64,000 nucleotides of DNA from Deroplatys truncata (lineage: Eukaryota > Arthropoda > Insecta > Mantodea > Mantidae): the NCBI GenBank assembly GCA_030765065.1, contig CM060990.1, positions 416,587,198 to 416,651,197 of the forward strand. Reading direction: 5' to 3'. Made by a program: the position numbers and the translations under genes. Under the pieces are notes generated by a model. It had not been told where the DNA came from and ran no database searches. It saw nothing but the letters and a program-made list of their open reading frames with translations. Positions 1-12,421 of the stretch are shown piece by piece. Every line of letters begins with the position of its first letter. The first letter of the stretch is position 1.

Positions 1-1257
1 TGACAGAGGAAACACCCCATATTATCGTACAAGTCAAAAGCATTTGCATATATAAGACACAAACACATTAAAACTATTAATCAAAGTGAAGCTGAAATAT
101 ATTAATATTTCTTGAGTCATCGTGCTAACACAACTTCACTCGCATCAGGCTCATAAAATACAAAATGGATAATTGTTTCAGGTAGAGTCCTACTTATCTT
201 CAGATCTGAAAGAAAGACTCAAGAAATATCAACACATTTGCATATATATTATTTCATTTCTCAAATGTTGACACTGGACGTGTGTAGGACGTGTGTACAT
301 GAGAAGTCATAAATATATTTCATTTTTTGACGCGTGGTGGATATTTTTAATGAATTTAGCGAGCATAGCATAAATAAAATGCTTATTATCGTTGGGATTT
401 TATGGGTTTCTTCATGCCTGTTTAGTTAACACATTTAGGGATAGAGAAATGTGAGTACCTCCATCAAGAGGATTACACTCAATAATTCAGTTGAATACAC
501 TCAAAGGAAAGCAAAGACCGGTCGGTATTCTTAAGCTGATATTCGTCCATTTCTTCAAGAAGCTTCTTGAAACTTTCTTCCAAAATAACAGCTAAACGAC
601 TCTGCAAAAACACAGTTTAGTTAAGAATTTTAAATTAATTGTCCATAACATTACCATTGGCATTAAAATATTGGTATTTATCTATTACAATAAAGGTCAG
701 TGAATTTCTAATTCTTTAGATACAGATTGAATTATTCACTGTTTGCAATTCTGGAGGTAAGCATTTATGTCGTTACATTATTTACAGCGGATGAAATATG
801 ATCCAAACCGCCCTTCAAATGCCATATTATACTGTGTCATGTCACACATTCCTTTATCATCGTAGACAACAGTATATGTCTCGTAGGCTGAGCTTTAATT
901 TCCTTGCGAGAGCTGTTCAATCTGCCTCTTCATGTGGTCCTATATACCTGCTGTTAAATAATCTATCACAGCACATAATATCTTGTCGTAGCTCATTAGA
1001 AAACGTTTTCCGTACTTCTAAAGTTTGAAACTTGGAGATACTTTTTGTAATGTGTCGTTTTCCATGTGTTCAATCTAGGTGCTCTAAAGTGCTTATAAAA
1101 CTGATTAATTAATCCACGAATAATTTATTCCAATTATATGCACTTTCTAATTATGAAATCTCCCATAAAGCTGTTTCGCTAATCAGAGCTGAATAATGCG
1201 TATGGACTGCTAATGAGAAAATGAATATCTCTTGTTTCTTCTGAATACAGTATGGGA
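1..1257. other. AT-rich interval, nothing recognised
   Basis: AT-rich sequence with no reading frame that resembles a known protein and no clear repeat. The one longer frame (798-1028, +) has no recognisable motif and looks like chance. The right edge, at about 1245-1257 (CAGTATGGGACTCACC), resembles the junction between the gag-like units further right, so a fourth, truncated unit may have ended here. Confidence 0.5.
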
Positions 1258-1843
1258 CTCACCGTTACGAAATAGCCATACTCACTAAAACCCCTTCACT
1301 GGATACGACGAAGGATAAAGGAAGGAAATCAAGGGAGCAGGCAGCGTGGTACCGCATGAAATCACGTTAGTCTGCGAGAGATGGAGTGCTGCCGTTTAAT
1401 GGGCGGGAGCGGATGATAGGCAAGGGTCTAGGCTACAGGCAAGACAGGCTTACCTTATTGCAGCCTAGAGGTTAGATGGTAAGAGAAAGTATGATGAAAG
1501 TTAAAGATGTCGTTATTCTTGGTCCCTGGACCGTCGTGTTTCCTAGTTTTCCTGGTTTAGTGCTCTGAACTTTGACAGAAAGCACTGGTTTCAGAAGGAG
1601 TTCGAATGGTGAGTGTCTTCAGTGTCCTATTGTAATCATGCTTGTGGTGTTCTAGTTGTGATGTGCCGGCTGCATTCCCCCGGGATCTACAGATAGGTTG
1701 TTATGCTGTCAACTTTTGCTGACAGATCAGTGGCGGTGTTCTGGAAAAGGGTGTTGGTGGTGATGGTGTTTTGCAGGTCCTAGAGTTTCTGGCCAATGAG
1801 GTGGAGAAGATCTCTTCCAAAGCGGAGAAGCGGACAAAGATGT

Positions 1844-2530
1844 CTAGAACCTCCACATGGGGTACCTGACGGACTCCCTCATCGCCCCGCCAGCTGAGAG
1901 ACTCCTTGCTATGGGAAGTCCATTCGATCTGTTCGGTCTGTCGGCGGAGGAAGTTACCTGCTTCATGGGGTAGCGTGGGCAGTGGGCTTTTCCGGTGAAG
2001 TGGTATGTGCCTTCACATGTGGTGCAGTGCCGCAGTCGACGGCGGAGATCGTGCCTAGTGCACTCGGAGATGAGGACCTTGGTGCCACATAATGGCACCT
2101 CGGCAGTAGGTGAAGAAAAGGCGTCTGAGCTATCCCTGAAGGTACGGTAGATTAGGAATGGTTGGTGACATTTCTTTCGGCTGGTTCCAGCAAGCAGGAG
2201 TTTCTCTAGCTAGGAGAACCACATCGCCAAGGCAGCTTCGAAGTCCTCCAGAACCAGTAGCTCCATACCCATCAGTGGTGTTAACCCCCACTTACAGAAA
2301 ATACGGTTGACTCTCATGAAAATGGGACACCGTTGCTGCGCAGCGGCGGAGAAATTCCGAGTTGAGAGGTCCCATAGGATTCCACGCACCTCGACACTGA
2401 ACCGGGGCGGAGGAGTGGAGCTCGGCATTGGCAGAAAACTAGTTGAGGCTTGCTGCGGCAGCGGTGGAGCGGAGACCGATGGTGATTCGGCTGCCGCGGT
2501 GTTTTCTGGATTCCTCCTGGGTCTTCCCAT
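1844..2530 (-). pseudogene. Gag-like zinc-knuckle protein, copy 1 (broken)
   Basis: Two minus-strand frames cover this copy. The first (2530 to 2210, 106 codons) begins MGRPRRNPEN, is Pro/Ser/Ala-rich, and ends in a hydrophobic stretch around LLVLEDFEAAL. The second (2098 to 1844) holds a Cys-His knuckle, CTTCEGTYHFTGKAHC (C-X2-C-X4-H-X6-C). The gap between them is not open, so at least one stop or frameshift separates the two halves. The order, a Pro-rich N-terminus followed by knuckles, is that of ORF1/gag proteins of jockey- or I-type non-LTR retrotransposons, which bind RNA. No RT domain follows at lower coordinates. A domesticated gag-like gene cluster cannot be excluded, but the breaks argue against a working protein. 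Confidence 0.5.
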
Positions 2531-3080
2531 GTTATTGCTCAGCCCTCGATCTCTTCTTCTGTGTGCTGTTCAGTCAACTCTTTTTTCGCGTGGAGGGAAA
2601 TGAGGTATGGACTCACTCCAGAGGAAGCTTTGAGTGTGTGACTCATCAGTACGTGGCCATACATACTATAACCCCTCCACTGGAACCAAGAGTAATAAAA
2701 AGGACAGAAATTAAAAGGTAAAGATTACGGCCCCGCATAGCAACCGAGTTATTCGGACGAGAGGTTTAGAGGTACTGCCAATGGACGGGAGCAAGTAAAA
2801 CAAAAGTTTCTACGCTACCGCCATGACAAAATACCGTGACTACAGCCTAGATATTTGAGGGTAATAATAAAGGGAAAGGAAAGGTGAACGATGTTTTTAG
2901 TCTCAAGGATGTCGATTAAGCTGCATTTTCTGGTCTAAAGTATGCCACTTCTCCAGGAGACTTCGATGTTCTGGTGCAATGACGAATAGTGGTCGGTGAT
3001 CTGGAGGAATCCGTGGACTGCTGTGATGAACTGGTAACTGTGGCCGTGGAATGTTGCTGCTCTTTTCGCCCTCTAAGGCC

Positions 3081-3996
3081 TCACGGCGGGTACTGAGGAT
3101 AACAAGCGTTGACAGATTGGCGACAAGAGTCTGATGATGATGATGAAGGATGGCGTTGGTGATGGTTGCTTGTAGATTCCACAGATTTGCGTACATGGTG
3201 GAGGCAAGCGCCTCTTCCTTGAGCGCTAAATGGGCACCAATGTTCTGTTCCTCCGCAATGAGGACACGTATGGCATGTTGCGTCCTCTCCCTGGCTGAGA
3301 CTGCCGATGAAAAGGTGATGTTCTGCTAAAGGCGTGTATGCGTTGGCTGCTGAGGTTATCTCGTCCTTTGGTGGAGTGGGTACTGGACTGAAGGTGTAGT
3401 GTATAATGCCACCGCAGGTGGCACATAAGCGGCGGCGTCGACGGATGTCGGGCCCAGTACGCTTTACTGTGATAGCATTAAAACCACAGTTGTGGAACCT
3501 CGGCGCTGCGTGAGCAGGCTTCTGCATTGTACTCGAAAACACAGTAGCAGCGGCAAGGAGCTAGCAGTTCCTCTCATCTAACCTCGGCCCGAATATACCG
3601 ACTTAATAAGGCCAGGCTCGAAATTAAGACAGCCTCCAGTTTTGCGCTGCTGGTCAGCTCCACTCGGACAAACGGCGTGCAACCTCCGAGTAAAGTGATG
3701 CGAGTGTCCTTCATTACTGAGGGCCACTGTTGCTGCGCACTTGTCAACACGAAGGAGCGTGCTGACTGTTCCCGAGGTATACCCCAGATGGCCACACTGT
3801 GGGAGGTTGCTGTGAGGTGGCGGAGGTCCAGGCTGAGCTGCGGCGGCCGGCTGTTCTGCTCACGGCAGGGGGCGGGGTCGGTTGCAGGCTGTGACTCCTT
3901 CATGATTTCCAGGCTAGGCAATGCTTCTGCCGCGGGTGAAGGCTCAGTTCTTCCAGTTCTTTTCTTTCTTACTGCTTGTTGTTTTCGCACCGGCAT
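3081..3996 (-). pseudogene. Gag-like zinc-knuckle protein, copy 2 (broken)
   Basis: The second unit holds a 140-codon frame (3996 to 3574) with a basic, Pro-rich start (MPVRKQQAVRKKRTGR), then a 153-codon frame (3542 to 3081) with Cys/His pairs: LCATCGGIIHY and TCPHCGGTEHWC. Position for position these match the two frames of copy 1; for example RRRRRLCATCGG here corresponds to RRRLRHCTTCEG there. The C-terminal part runs into a Ser/His-rich tail. The two halves are in different frames, so the copy is broken. Function is inferred only from the knuckles and the paralogues next door. Confidence 0.5.
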
Positions 3997-4666
3997 TTGG
4001 AACTTAATTGACCACTACATTTGTTTTTTCTCAGTGGAGGAGAAATACAGTTACTACATACTCCAGCACCTTTCAGAGCTGAGAGTATGGTGCTCACCAG
4101 TACATGACCATACCCACTAAAACTTCTTCACCAGATAGTTCGAAGTATAAGAAAGAAAGTGTTTGGAGCGGTAGGAGAGCACCCGCGTTAGTCAACAAAA
4201 GACAGTGAGCTGCCACCCAATGGGCGGGAGCGGGTGATTTTAAGATTGTAGGCCATAGCCATGGCAAATGCCTTGACTGCAGCCTAGAGGTTAAAAGGTG
4301 GTAATTGAGGAAAGTTTTACGTATGAATGGGGCTGCTCAGATGTCGTGGCGTCGTCTTCTACGTGCCTCCTCTTTGAAAGCGTCGTACTTCCCCAGGAGA
4401 CGCTGGTGTTCTGGAGAAATCGTGAATGGTGTCTGTTGATGGTGTACTGGTGGTGATCTATCGGTTGAGTTTGTAGCTGGTCAGCCGTGCTGACAACTCG
4501 GCGGCAATGGTCTACTGATGAAGAGTGGAGGCTGTGATGGTTGTCTGCAGATCCTGCAACTTGTCTGTGATGATACCGGCGTCTCTTACATGGCAGTTAA
4601 GCGGGCACCCATGTTCAGTTCCTCCGCTTGGAGAGCCTGTGTGGCGTTCCAAATCACCTCCCCACT

Positions 4667-5139
4667 TTAGACGGCTAGTGTTGAGTGCTGTTCAGACGGC
4701 TGATGACTCACTGTCGGCTGCGTTTGTTGCCTGCTCCTCTGGTAGAGGGGGCACTGGGCCAGACCGATGATGTGCGAAGTGCCACCGTAGGTGGCACGGT
4801 ATCGGCGGTGTCGACGAAGATCGCACCAGAAAACTCTGTCGTGAGGGCACCAGAGTAATGGCAGCTCAACGTAATGGAGCAGGCGTTGGCGCTGTGCCTG
4901 AAGGAAAGGCAGCGTGTGCACGGAGCTTGATGTCCTTGTCGTCTAGTCTTGACTCGAGGGCACCGACCTAACAAGGTGACGCCCGATGCCAAGATAGATT
5001 TAAAATATGCACTGCTGTCCAGCTGCAGACGCACTAGAGGCATGAGTCGTAAACTAAACTCTCGCGAGCAAACTGTAAAACCGACAGTGCTACGCCTTTC
5101 CTCCTTGCACGCGCTCACATACCCGTCCGTCTCGGACAA
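4667..5139 (-). pseudogene. Gag-like zinc-knuckle protein, copy 3 (broken, 5' truncated)
   Basis: This copy has the clearest retroviral-type zinc knuckle of the three: CTRCLSFRHSANAC, a C-X2-C-X4-H-X4-C motif, in the frame running 5139 to 4708. In the overlapping frame 4921 to 4667 the piece RRHRRYRATYGGTSH matches the RRRLRHCTTCEGTYH segment of copy 1, so the last part has shifted frame. The Pro-rich N-terminal half seen in copies 1 and 2 is missing or unrecognisable. As in the other units, nothing resembling endonuclease or RT follows. Confidence 0.5.
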
Positions 5140-5414
5140 GGTTTATTACATCCAGTCTGGTAGCTATCAGACTCCCCTTCTCCTCTCTGACGTCAGTTAG
5201 TAAGTTGGTAAGGATACACTTGTTTGAATCTGCTTCGCCTGTGACAATCGAGGAAAATGACAAGTGTAGACACGAAGAGCGTGTATATATAAAAGCCATT
5301 CATTACATAGTAACTATGACAGTATCTGTAATTTTAATCTTACATGTATACGCTATTGTTTAAAGATTCAAATCCCTAAAATGCGACTAGCTACAGAAAT
5401 ATGGTACAGTAGAA

Positions 5415-5670
5415 ACGATGGTTCTATGCCGGTGACCTTGTTTCCTCTCGCACTGAAGCGAGTCTACGTCTAACGCCAGGCAGCTCTCTGTCTGCCTGCC
5501 TGCTGGAAGACGTGGGACTTTGCTGATACGATATAAACATACACCACCGCACCATTACAAGTAGCGACGATAGTTCTGTGCCTGTGACCTTCTTTCTGCA
5601 CGCATTGCAGAGAGTCTATGTCCAAGCAACACATCTTCTGCTGGCAACTGTCTGCTAGAGGATGAGAGAC
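5415..5670. repeat. Imperfect tandem duplication, ~155 bp period
   Basis: Two diverged copies follow one another. The first (about 5415-5520) contains CGATGGTTCTATGCCGGTGA and GCGAGTCTACGTC; the second (about 5570-5667) contains CGATAGTTCTGTGCCTGTGA and AGAGTCTATGTCC. Both end in a CTGxCTGCxxGxGGA-like block. No coding sense was found. Confidence 0.6.
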
Positions 5671-5779
5671 GGAACACAGCACGGCACGGCTATATTTCAG
5701 AGACACAGCTTGTAATTACTACTCCTTTGATTTCGCAAACGTTTCAATTTACAGGAAAGGAAAAATATCGGGCGATGGA

Positions 5780-5925
5780 TTTGTGGGTTAACTAGCAGCG
5801 CATGGTAGCGAGTTAGCCCGTCCTCTTAGCCATTGTGGCTAGTGTGTTTGGTACTAGTGCTGGTCACATAGAGGACCGCGGTTTCCACTCCCGCCTCGGG
5901 TATGGATGTTTGTGTTCGTGTAAAT
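5780..5925 (+). repeat. tRNA-headed SINE-like fragment
   Basis: A block resembling a degenerate pol III A box (AGCGAGTTAGCCCGTCCTC) is followed about 75 bp on by a B-box-like stretch (GACCGCGGTTTCCACTCC), then CTCGGGTATGGATGTTTGTG, a common start of insect SINE bodies. The spacing is longer than in a normal tRNA head and the B box is imperfect, so this is a decayed copy at best. Confidence 0.35.
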
Positions 5926-8254
5926 GTGGTGTATGGAAACGGTAAAGAAACAGTAAAATAGAAAACCCGGGAAAATAAACCGGCAAAAGAATAACTAAGT
6001 AGTATACTATCATGTGACTCACCGTATTGTTGTTCATTCCTAGAATGACGGCTGCTACGGGCGGGTGCACACACACATACACACAAGACACAAAACACTA
6101 ATCACAAATGCGATTAACAATCACCTTCTAAAACTTGTAAAACTTAACGTGCTGGCACCGAAGCGGTAGAAGACGGATACTGCACGGTCAAAGCTCTCCA
6201 CGATACTGGCCATTTCAGTTTACTGCGCATGACCGAGAATATAGGCTCGGCAACTGGGCCCTAAACGATTGCGCACCCAGTCTTTACCGGCACAAATCCA
6301 TCGTTCCTGCTGTAATAGCTATACCGTTCTCTGTTTACATCGCATTATTCTGTTATTCTTGCAACTGAATAGAATGCCGTAGAATTGACTACTGATCGAT
6401 TTATATAACTTTAGTGGCACACCGCTCCTAAACTAATGTACATAGAGATGTACATTTCATGTACAACAATTGATACTCTTAAGAATATTGCGCCTAATAT
6501 ACTATACAAAGGCGCTGGTTTCAGTCTTAATTTAAATAAGTTGTTTATCTATGGATTTAGCAGTCCCAGAGACTTGAAATGCAGTGTGAATGGTAGCCTT
6601 TATTACTACCATGCCAGTAAATAATTTGAGTAATTGTAACCTTAGTTCCATTACACATTTTTCAATTATTCCTATACCTTTCATCTATATCCAAAAGTTT
6701 AATACTTAGACAAACACTGCAAAGTGTATATATCTGCATATAATATAGAAAATCAAGATCACAAATACTTGTATTCCAAAAGGTGGTCTTGGTTCGATCA
6801 CTTACTTTACAAACTTTTCCTTTAAATTAAATAATTGTTGAACTAGTAAGCGTAGTGCAAAAGGTAAAAACTGCAAAGTTGCTACTGTCATGGATAATCA
6901 TGTTAAGAAGAATGTTTATCACAGCGCCTATGCTGGACTCCCGAAGGGTCGATTTCAGATTACTCCCAAACTGGCTCACATAGGTAATTGGAGTATGAGT
7001 GAGCAGTACTCTTTATTACAGAAAATTCAGTTACTTAGTACTGTTATTTCAAAAACTGCTTGGATTCAAATCCAAAACCTCCAATTTTTTTTATAAGTCC
7101 TAAAATTGCTATTACATAGTCATATCATTGAAATCGAATAAATCCTTAAATAATTTCCAATTATACACTAGCAAACTGAAGAGGAAAGCCAAGCAGAAAT
7201 GAAACAAATAAGGAAGGTATTAAATAAATAAGGGAATACGTTTGACACTACTATTTTTATTACTGCTTCTAAAGGTAGTCTTAGCAGTAGTGGTGGTCAT
7301 GGTACTGGAAATAGTAGTTCTGGTGTTTCTTCTGGAGCTGATGTATGCTTTTATTTTTCATTTCTTATGGTGTTGATGATGGCGCCTTAATAATGATGGT
7401 GAATATAGTAGTGTTGATTTTAACGGCGTTTGTTTTGTGGATGCTTGTGGTTATGGGGGAATTTGGCGATGGTAGTGGTTGGTGGTGGTAGTGATTTAAT
7501 GTTGATTTTGGTGATAATGTTTTTTATTATTCTTTTAACTTATGAAACTCTGGTTTACGTTAAGGCTATAGGGTTGTACAGTGCAGTTTTGGTAGAATGT
7601 AAAGAAGCGGCGGGATACAGGTTCAAATATGTTTGGTAAGACTCAGACATCCTGTCTCTTTTCATGAGTGACATCATATTGGACTGGTTAGCATTGTAAA
7701 TGGTGGTTATAATTAAAGTGGCGATGTTCAGCATCACACAACAAAGCCAGGAATGATCTCAGGAACCTAAGATTTATTAGGAAATTGCTAATTAAGCAAT
7801 GCGCTTACAATTTATTGCAACAAAATAGTTAGTTCCAAGCCTCACCACCAGGTGAAAATATGGCGCTATAAGCAGTGAGATCGTCCAATTTTATGTATTT
7901 CTGGCGTCTGTGTATTCTTTCGGTGGCAGTGTGTTCTGTAAGTTCTCTGGTCGCTTGATGGCGCATGTCGATTCGTTTTGTGAAGTGGATGTTTGTTGAA
8001 AATTGAGAAAGTGGAGATCTTTCGTGTGAAACGCAGTAGTTGTTGAAAAGACAGACCGCACACTGTTAGTGGTCCCCTTTTAGCAGAATTACAGCAATAG
8101 TAACGCTGCATTGCGGGAATATCACCGACGTAAACAACTGAAAGAGGTTCCCAGTCAACTAACAGGCTAAAGAACATGATAAGGGAATTTGAAGTAACGG
8201 GTGATTTATGTGTCGCACCAAGGAGAAGGTGATGGTCTAACCTCATGGTGGAGG
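5926..8254. other. Non-coding interval with a GTGGT-rich stretch
   Basis: No credible gene. From about 7260 to 7540 the plus strand is cryptically simple, built from GGT, GTG, ATG and TTGAT motifs. The frame found there (7430-7639) is a product of that composition. Frames at 6436-6624 and 6890-7096 show no known motif. Confidence 0.5.
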
Positions 8255-8485
8255 GCGATGGATTTTTTTGGGCATAAAGATCCTTAGCATGGTTTTCTTT
8301 GGAAGAGGAGTAAAGCCGGTGCTCCCGTGTCTATACTTATGGCACGTAAAAGAACCTCAAGCCTGATAAAGAGGCATTTAATAAAAGTTACCGGTTTTCA
8401 CGCCCAGTACAGAATGGGGCGCTAAGGGCCACAGCAGTTAAAGAGCGTCCATAAATAGAAATAATTTTTTTTTAATTTTATCCCC
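8255..8485 (+). repeat. SINE copy A (5' truncated)
   Basis: Matches, in opposite orientation, the repeat at 33,110-33,430. Shared blocks in order: GCGATGGATTTTTTTGGGC, the TAAAGCCGGTG... and ACGTAAAAGAACCTCAAGCC blocks, and a 3' hairpin. That hairpin is GGGCGCT (8417-8423) paired with AGCGTCC (8444-8450), followed by an A/T-rich tail. The tRNA-like head seen in the 33 kb copy is missing, so this copy is 5' truncated, as is usual for target-primed insertion. Confidence 0.7.
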
Positions 8486-9429
8486 ATGGAAGTTGCTGAC
8501 GAGGTTACTGTAGCTGTAGCTGCCTGTGCAGCACATACATAAAAACTGCAATAAGTGCTCAAGAGTGATATATGAATTAACGCTCCCCTGGTCAACAGTT
8601 CGTAAGGTGTTGCGGAAAAATTCAATCTTCTTAATTGTCAACGAACATTCACTTCAGAAATGGAATCATCAATACACCTCAGAAAGCAACCAGCGAACCA
8701 ACACAACGCACTACCACGGGCAGAATATACTGACGTAAAATTACAGAAAATTTGGCAATCTGACTAACTACAGTCCCAAAATTTCACCCAGTGGCATGAC
8801 TTTGCACTACTTATTTGACATATTTCGAAAGCGCATAGCTTAATTAGCATATCTATAAAATTTTAAAATCCTACAAATATTATAGTCCGTGCTGTGTCAA
8901 GCTTAACATCATCGCTTTAAATATAAACACCTGGCACAAATATGCTAATATGACCTGAATATAATGAAACTGATTTATGTAAGGGTTAAGAGGTTGATGA
9001 ACTAGTTATGTCTCTTGTGGACGGGAAGATTTACAACAAATGCGTTAAAATTATAGACATGTTAGTTAAACGGTAGTATGATCTAGACTCTTAATCATAA
9101 TTGCATTGTTAAACTTCCATTCTCGATCGGACTGAAGTCATATAAGTACGAAAATATGTATACATATTTGGGTATTGATGTTCTTGATAAATAATCTGTC
9201 TTCATTTAGCTGACATCTTCACTGTGCCATTAGAAGTCTATGGGAATAGTTTATCTCTGATTAGCAACGCAGCAATCCGAAGATCTAGGATAGTTTTAAA
9301 ACCGAAGATAATACACAATTTGAATAAAGTGATCAAGGATATGTTGACCGGTATTTATAAGCATTTGACAAAATTTAGCAGAATGTAGAGATGCAGAGCG
9401 TTACATTGTAGGAAGTATCCCCAAATATT
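8486..9429. other. AT-rich interval, nothing recognised
   Basis: About 0.95 kb with no reading frame or repeat that I recognise. It may contain further decayed sequence of the Polinton whose polymerase remnant follows, but nothing in it can be matched by eye. Confidence 0.4.
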
Positions 9430-12390
9430 AATCTTAGTAATAACTATACCAAATGCGGAAAATATTTTCTATAACGCTATGAAAAGAGACGTCATGAGTT
9501 ATCCTGCGGGCAGCTCCTCAAGTGTAATCATTGTGATAAATTATTATTTAACAGCAGGTATAAGAGACAACGGCATGAAAAGTTGTGCAGATAAATTAGC
9601 TCTAGAAAGAAACTGACCTGAGTCTACAAAACATCTGCTGTTGTCGATTAAGGACGAGGAGTTTGTGGCATGTCAGGGTATGAGACGGTATTTCAAGGAA
9701 GTTTGAAGTCACATTTCATTCGCTTAAGTCTTTAATGGCATGAATACATACCTCCAGTAGTGCAAACAGCGAGCAATTCATTCTGTATAAAAAGAGCTAG
9801 GCACCCAGAAGTCACTGAAATATATTGTCAGTTGAATGCTGATTTGTAAATGCCAACGGTGATATTACTGACGAAATATCTAAAAAGGCGCAACCAAGCT
9901 GTGATTTTTCAGAGTGATATAGATGTCTTCTTGAAAGAAAAGAATTCAAGATGCGTATTACAGAAATGGAGGTATGTCAACTAAATGGTAGCAATTGCCC
10001 TTTTCTTTCCGTTAAGGATAATCGACTCAGAATTAATAAGTATAGGCCTTCTCGTGGAATTACTTTCATTTCTTTACCTCATCATTGGGAGTAAGGAAGA
10101 ATACACAGATTCACATATTCTCAAGCATGAGAAAAGTTTTATGTATGCTATTTTCGCAAAATGCATCAAAACGAAACCAAAACGCGGCAACAAATGCCAG
10201 AGATTTGGAGATGCGTATGACTTCTCATGTATAACATTTTCTGTAGCCTTAGCTGAGGTTCCAAGCTTTGAAAAAAGGAATAACCTACATTGAATTTTGA
10301 ATTCAATTAGAAACGTTAAGTGTTTCCTCTAAAGGTAGTCAATCAAGAGCTTTCGGATTATAATGATCTCCTTCTGCTGAGTTATGGCATAGGTCGATGT
10401 TACTTTCTGTATATAAGGAGTTTTTATAAACTCATTCAAATAAAAAAAACTAAACCAGAAGGACGAGTGTACGCATGTAAACATTGTTTTACCCAATTTG
10501 ATAACTGGTATGGTGAAATTGTACTGTTAAAGTTGGACGAACATTCTGCTATCTGCCATCTGTATCCTTTCGCTTGGTTAACAATACCCAGTCAGTTGTC
10601 CAATTTAAAAATTGGGGAGGATGGTAAAATTACCTTACGTTGTCTATGCCGATTGAGAGCATATAAGTCCATACCAAGCGTGCGCATCTAATCCTCAGGA
10701 GAGCTATATATCGCGCTAATAAATCCATTCTCCGGTCAGGATTTGTGTTTATGTTAAACCTTCGGAATCTGTTGCTCATTTAGAAACAGATTTTCCTACG
10801 GAGGATATGCTTTGGGTGTTAAGACTGAATAAGTACTGAGACGTTTATGGACTTCCTATTTTCTTTAGAAAGGAAAATCAATGTAGGATATAAACCTGAA
10901 AATATTTAAAATCTCACAGAGGAACAAGAAGCTTTCGTGACGTTTACAGTGTACTCCTTGTTGGTGACATATTCACGGAGCACGACTAAAATATATAAGA
11001 TCACCATCGTCTATTTGGCGAATATCGTGGAAGGATACATAATAACTGTAGTCTGTCATGCAAAACAGCTGATTATATAACAGTCTTCAGGCATTATCTA
11101 AGTGAAAATTATTCTCATTTATAGTTAAACAACTAGCTGGTGCGAATGAAAGAGCAGATGACATTTTAAATCTGGAAGGGAACTACACATGATCCTCAAA
11201 GTATGTTGGGGACATTACGTCTAAGTTTATAGACATATTCCGTTTTTTTATTAGAAGCTTCGATAAAGTAGTAAAGAATCTAACATCATAATTTGACCTA
11301 CTTTGAAGAAGATCAGCAGGGTTTTATGACACGTAAGGAAGTATTCTCGCATGATTATTTCATTGGATGCTTTGAACGAGACACACCTACCGTGGATGGA
11401 AGCTTTCTACTATAAACTGGATGAAGCAGAAATTACTGATGATGCCTATGAAAATTTTAAAATTCTAGGGAAACAGTTTAGCATCAAAAGTTCAATATAG
11501 TGATCTTTACATAACTTTAGATGTACCTCTCCTCGCCAATGCTTTTCAAACATTCATATAGAAAACGAAGTAAATTCACAAGGTGCACATTATCTTTACG
11601 ATGGATGCTACGCATCTGTATACAGGATTTGAGCTAGACCTTTTACTTAATTATGATCAGTTTCCCGTGCTGGAGTTTGATACAAGGGACGGCTTGTGTT
11701 AAAGCTTCAAACCGGTATGCTGAAACTAACAACTTCTACTTGAAGTAATTCGATCCTCAGAAGCCTTCCCGATATATCGCTTGCGAAGACATAAATATCC
11801 AATATGACTTGACTATTCGTCATGCTTTACCCTATGGTGGATTTTAGTGGGTTTCTCCTGTTAGCATGGATAGAGAAACAGTAAAAGGAGATGCTCTTCT
11901 TGGATATATTTCATACGTCTATGTGGAATATGCCGCAGAGCTCCCTGATATTCGTAATAATTTGCCTTTACTTCCTTAGTGTATGAGGAGGAAACTTCAA
12001 AGAAACCATATGGACATCTTGGAAGCAAGAAGAAGTATGTAGTTCATTATATGATTTGAAAAAGTGTCTCTCCAACGCACTAAGACTAACTCATTTACAA
12101 AGGCAATTTCAACTTCGTCAACCTTGGTGGTTGAAACCCTATGTTCAATTCAAAAACAAGCTACAAGAACGGGCAAGATTTTTTTTGAATACAATCTGTA
12201 CAATATATTTAAAAGCGGCTTCTTTGGGAAAACTCGGAAGTATCCGCGATCGTATAGACATACGACGTGAAGCAAATAATACTCTGGAAAAGTTTATATC
12301 TAAACCGACATTCATTGATAGAACCAGAAGCAGCACTAACATAGCTGCTGTTCATATGGCTTTAGGTAAGCTGGTTCTCAACTAGCTTTA
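9430..12390 (+). pseudogene. Relic of a Polinton protein-primed DNA polymerase B
   Basis: Recognisable pieces of a Polinton/Maverick polymerase occur in the correct order on the plus strand. Near 9,445-9,590 are remnants of two zinc fingers (LKCNHCDKLLF... with RQRHEKLC). Around 10,200-10,290 is DAYDFSCITFSVAL, then a Cys2/His finger (ACKHCFTQF...LDEHSAIC) at about 10,470-10,555. An HNH-like block (DHHRLFGEYRGRIHNNC) lies near 11,000-11,060, then KYVGDITSKFIDIFRFF near 11,205-11,250. EITDDAYENFK and YSDLYITLDVPLLANAF lie at 11,430-11,555. The palm follows: YIACEDINIQYD near 11,775-11,815 in the place of the D-x-N-N-L-Y-G motif, and IRDRIDIRREANNTLEKFIS with AAVHMALGKLVLN at 12,240-12,385. Reading requires many frame changes and stops. 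The C-terminal D-T-D region is missing: the sequence stops at a TA microsatellite just before the Gypsy element. It differs from the polymerase at 49-54 kb and is much older. Confidence 0.8.
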
Positions 12391-12410
12391 TATATATATA
12401 TATATATATA
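12389..12410. repeat. (TA)n microsatellite
   Basis: Uninterrupted TA dinucleotides between the polymerase relic and the candidate 5' LTR. Gypsy-type integrases often favour such alternating targets, so this may be the target site, though I could not identify a clean duplication. Confidence 0.9.
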
Positions 12411-12421
12411 TTTATATACAG

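Larger units (their letters stand above)
1258..5200 (-). repeat. Three-copy tandem array of a ~1.4 kb gag-like unit
   Basis: Three head-to-tail diverged units start at about 1258, 2641 and 4093. The same short blocks recur in the same order in each: a start block (CTCACC/CTCATC ... CATAC.CACTA), then AATGGGCGGGAGCGG at about 1398, 2777 (changed to AATGGACGGGAGC) and 4219, then GCAGCCTAGAGGTT at about 1461, 2843 and 4280. Spacing is about 1,385-1,450 bp. Each unit carries, on the minus strand, a decayed reading frame with a Pro/Ser-rich N-terminal half and Cys/His knuckles. The third unit is cut short at its gag 5' side. No reverse transcriptase or endonuclease sequence lies in or directly beside the array. 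Confidence 0.75.
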
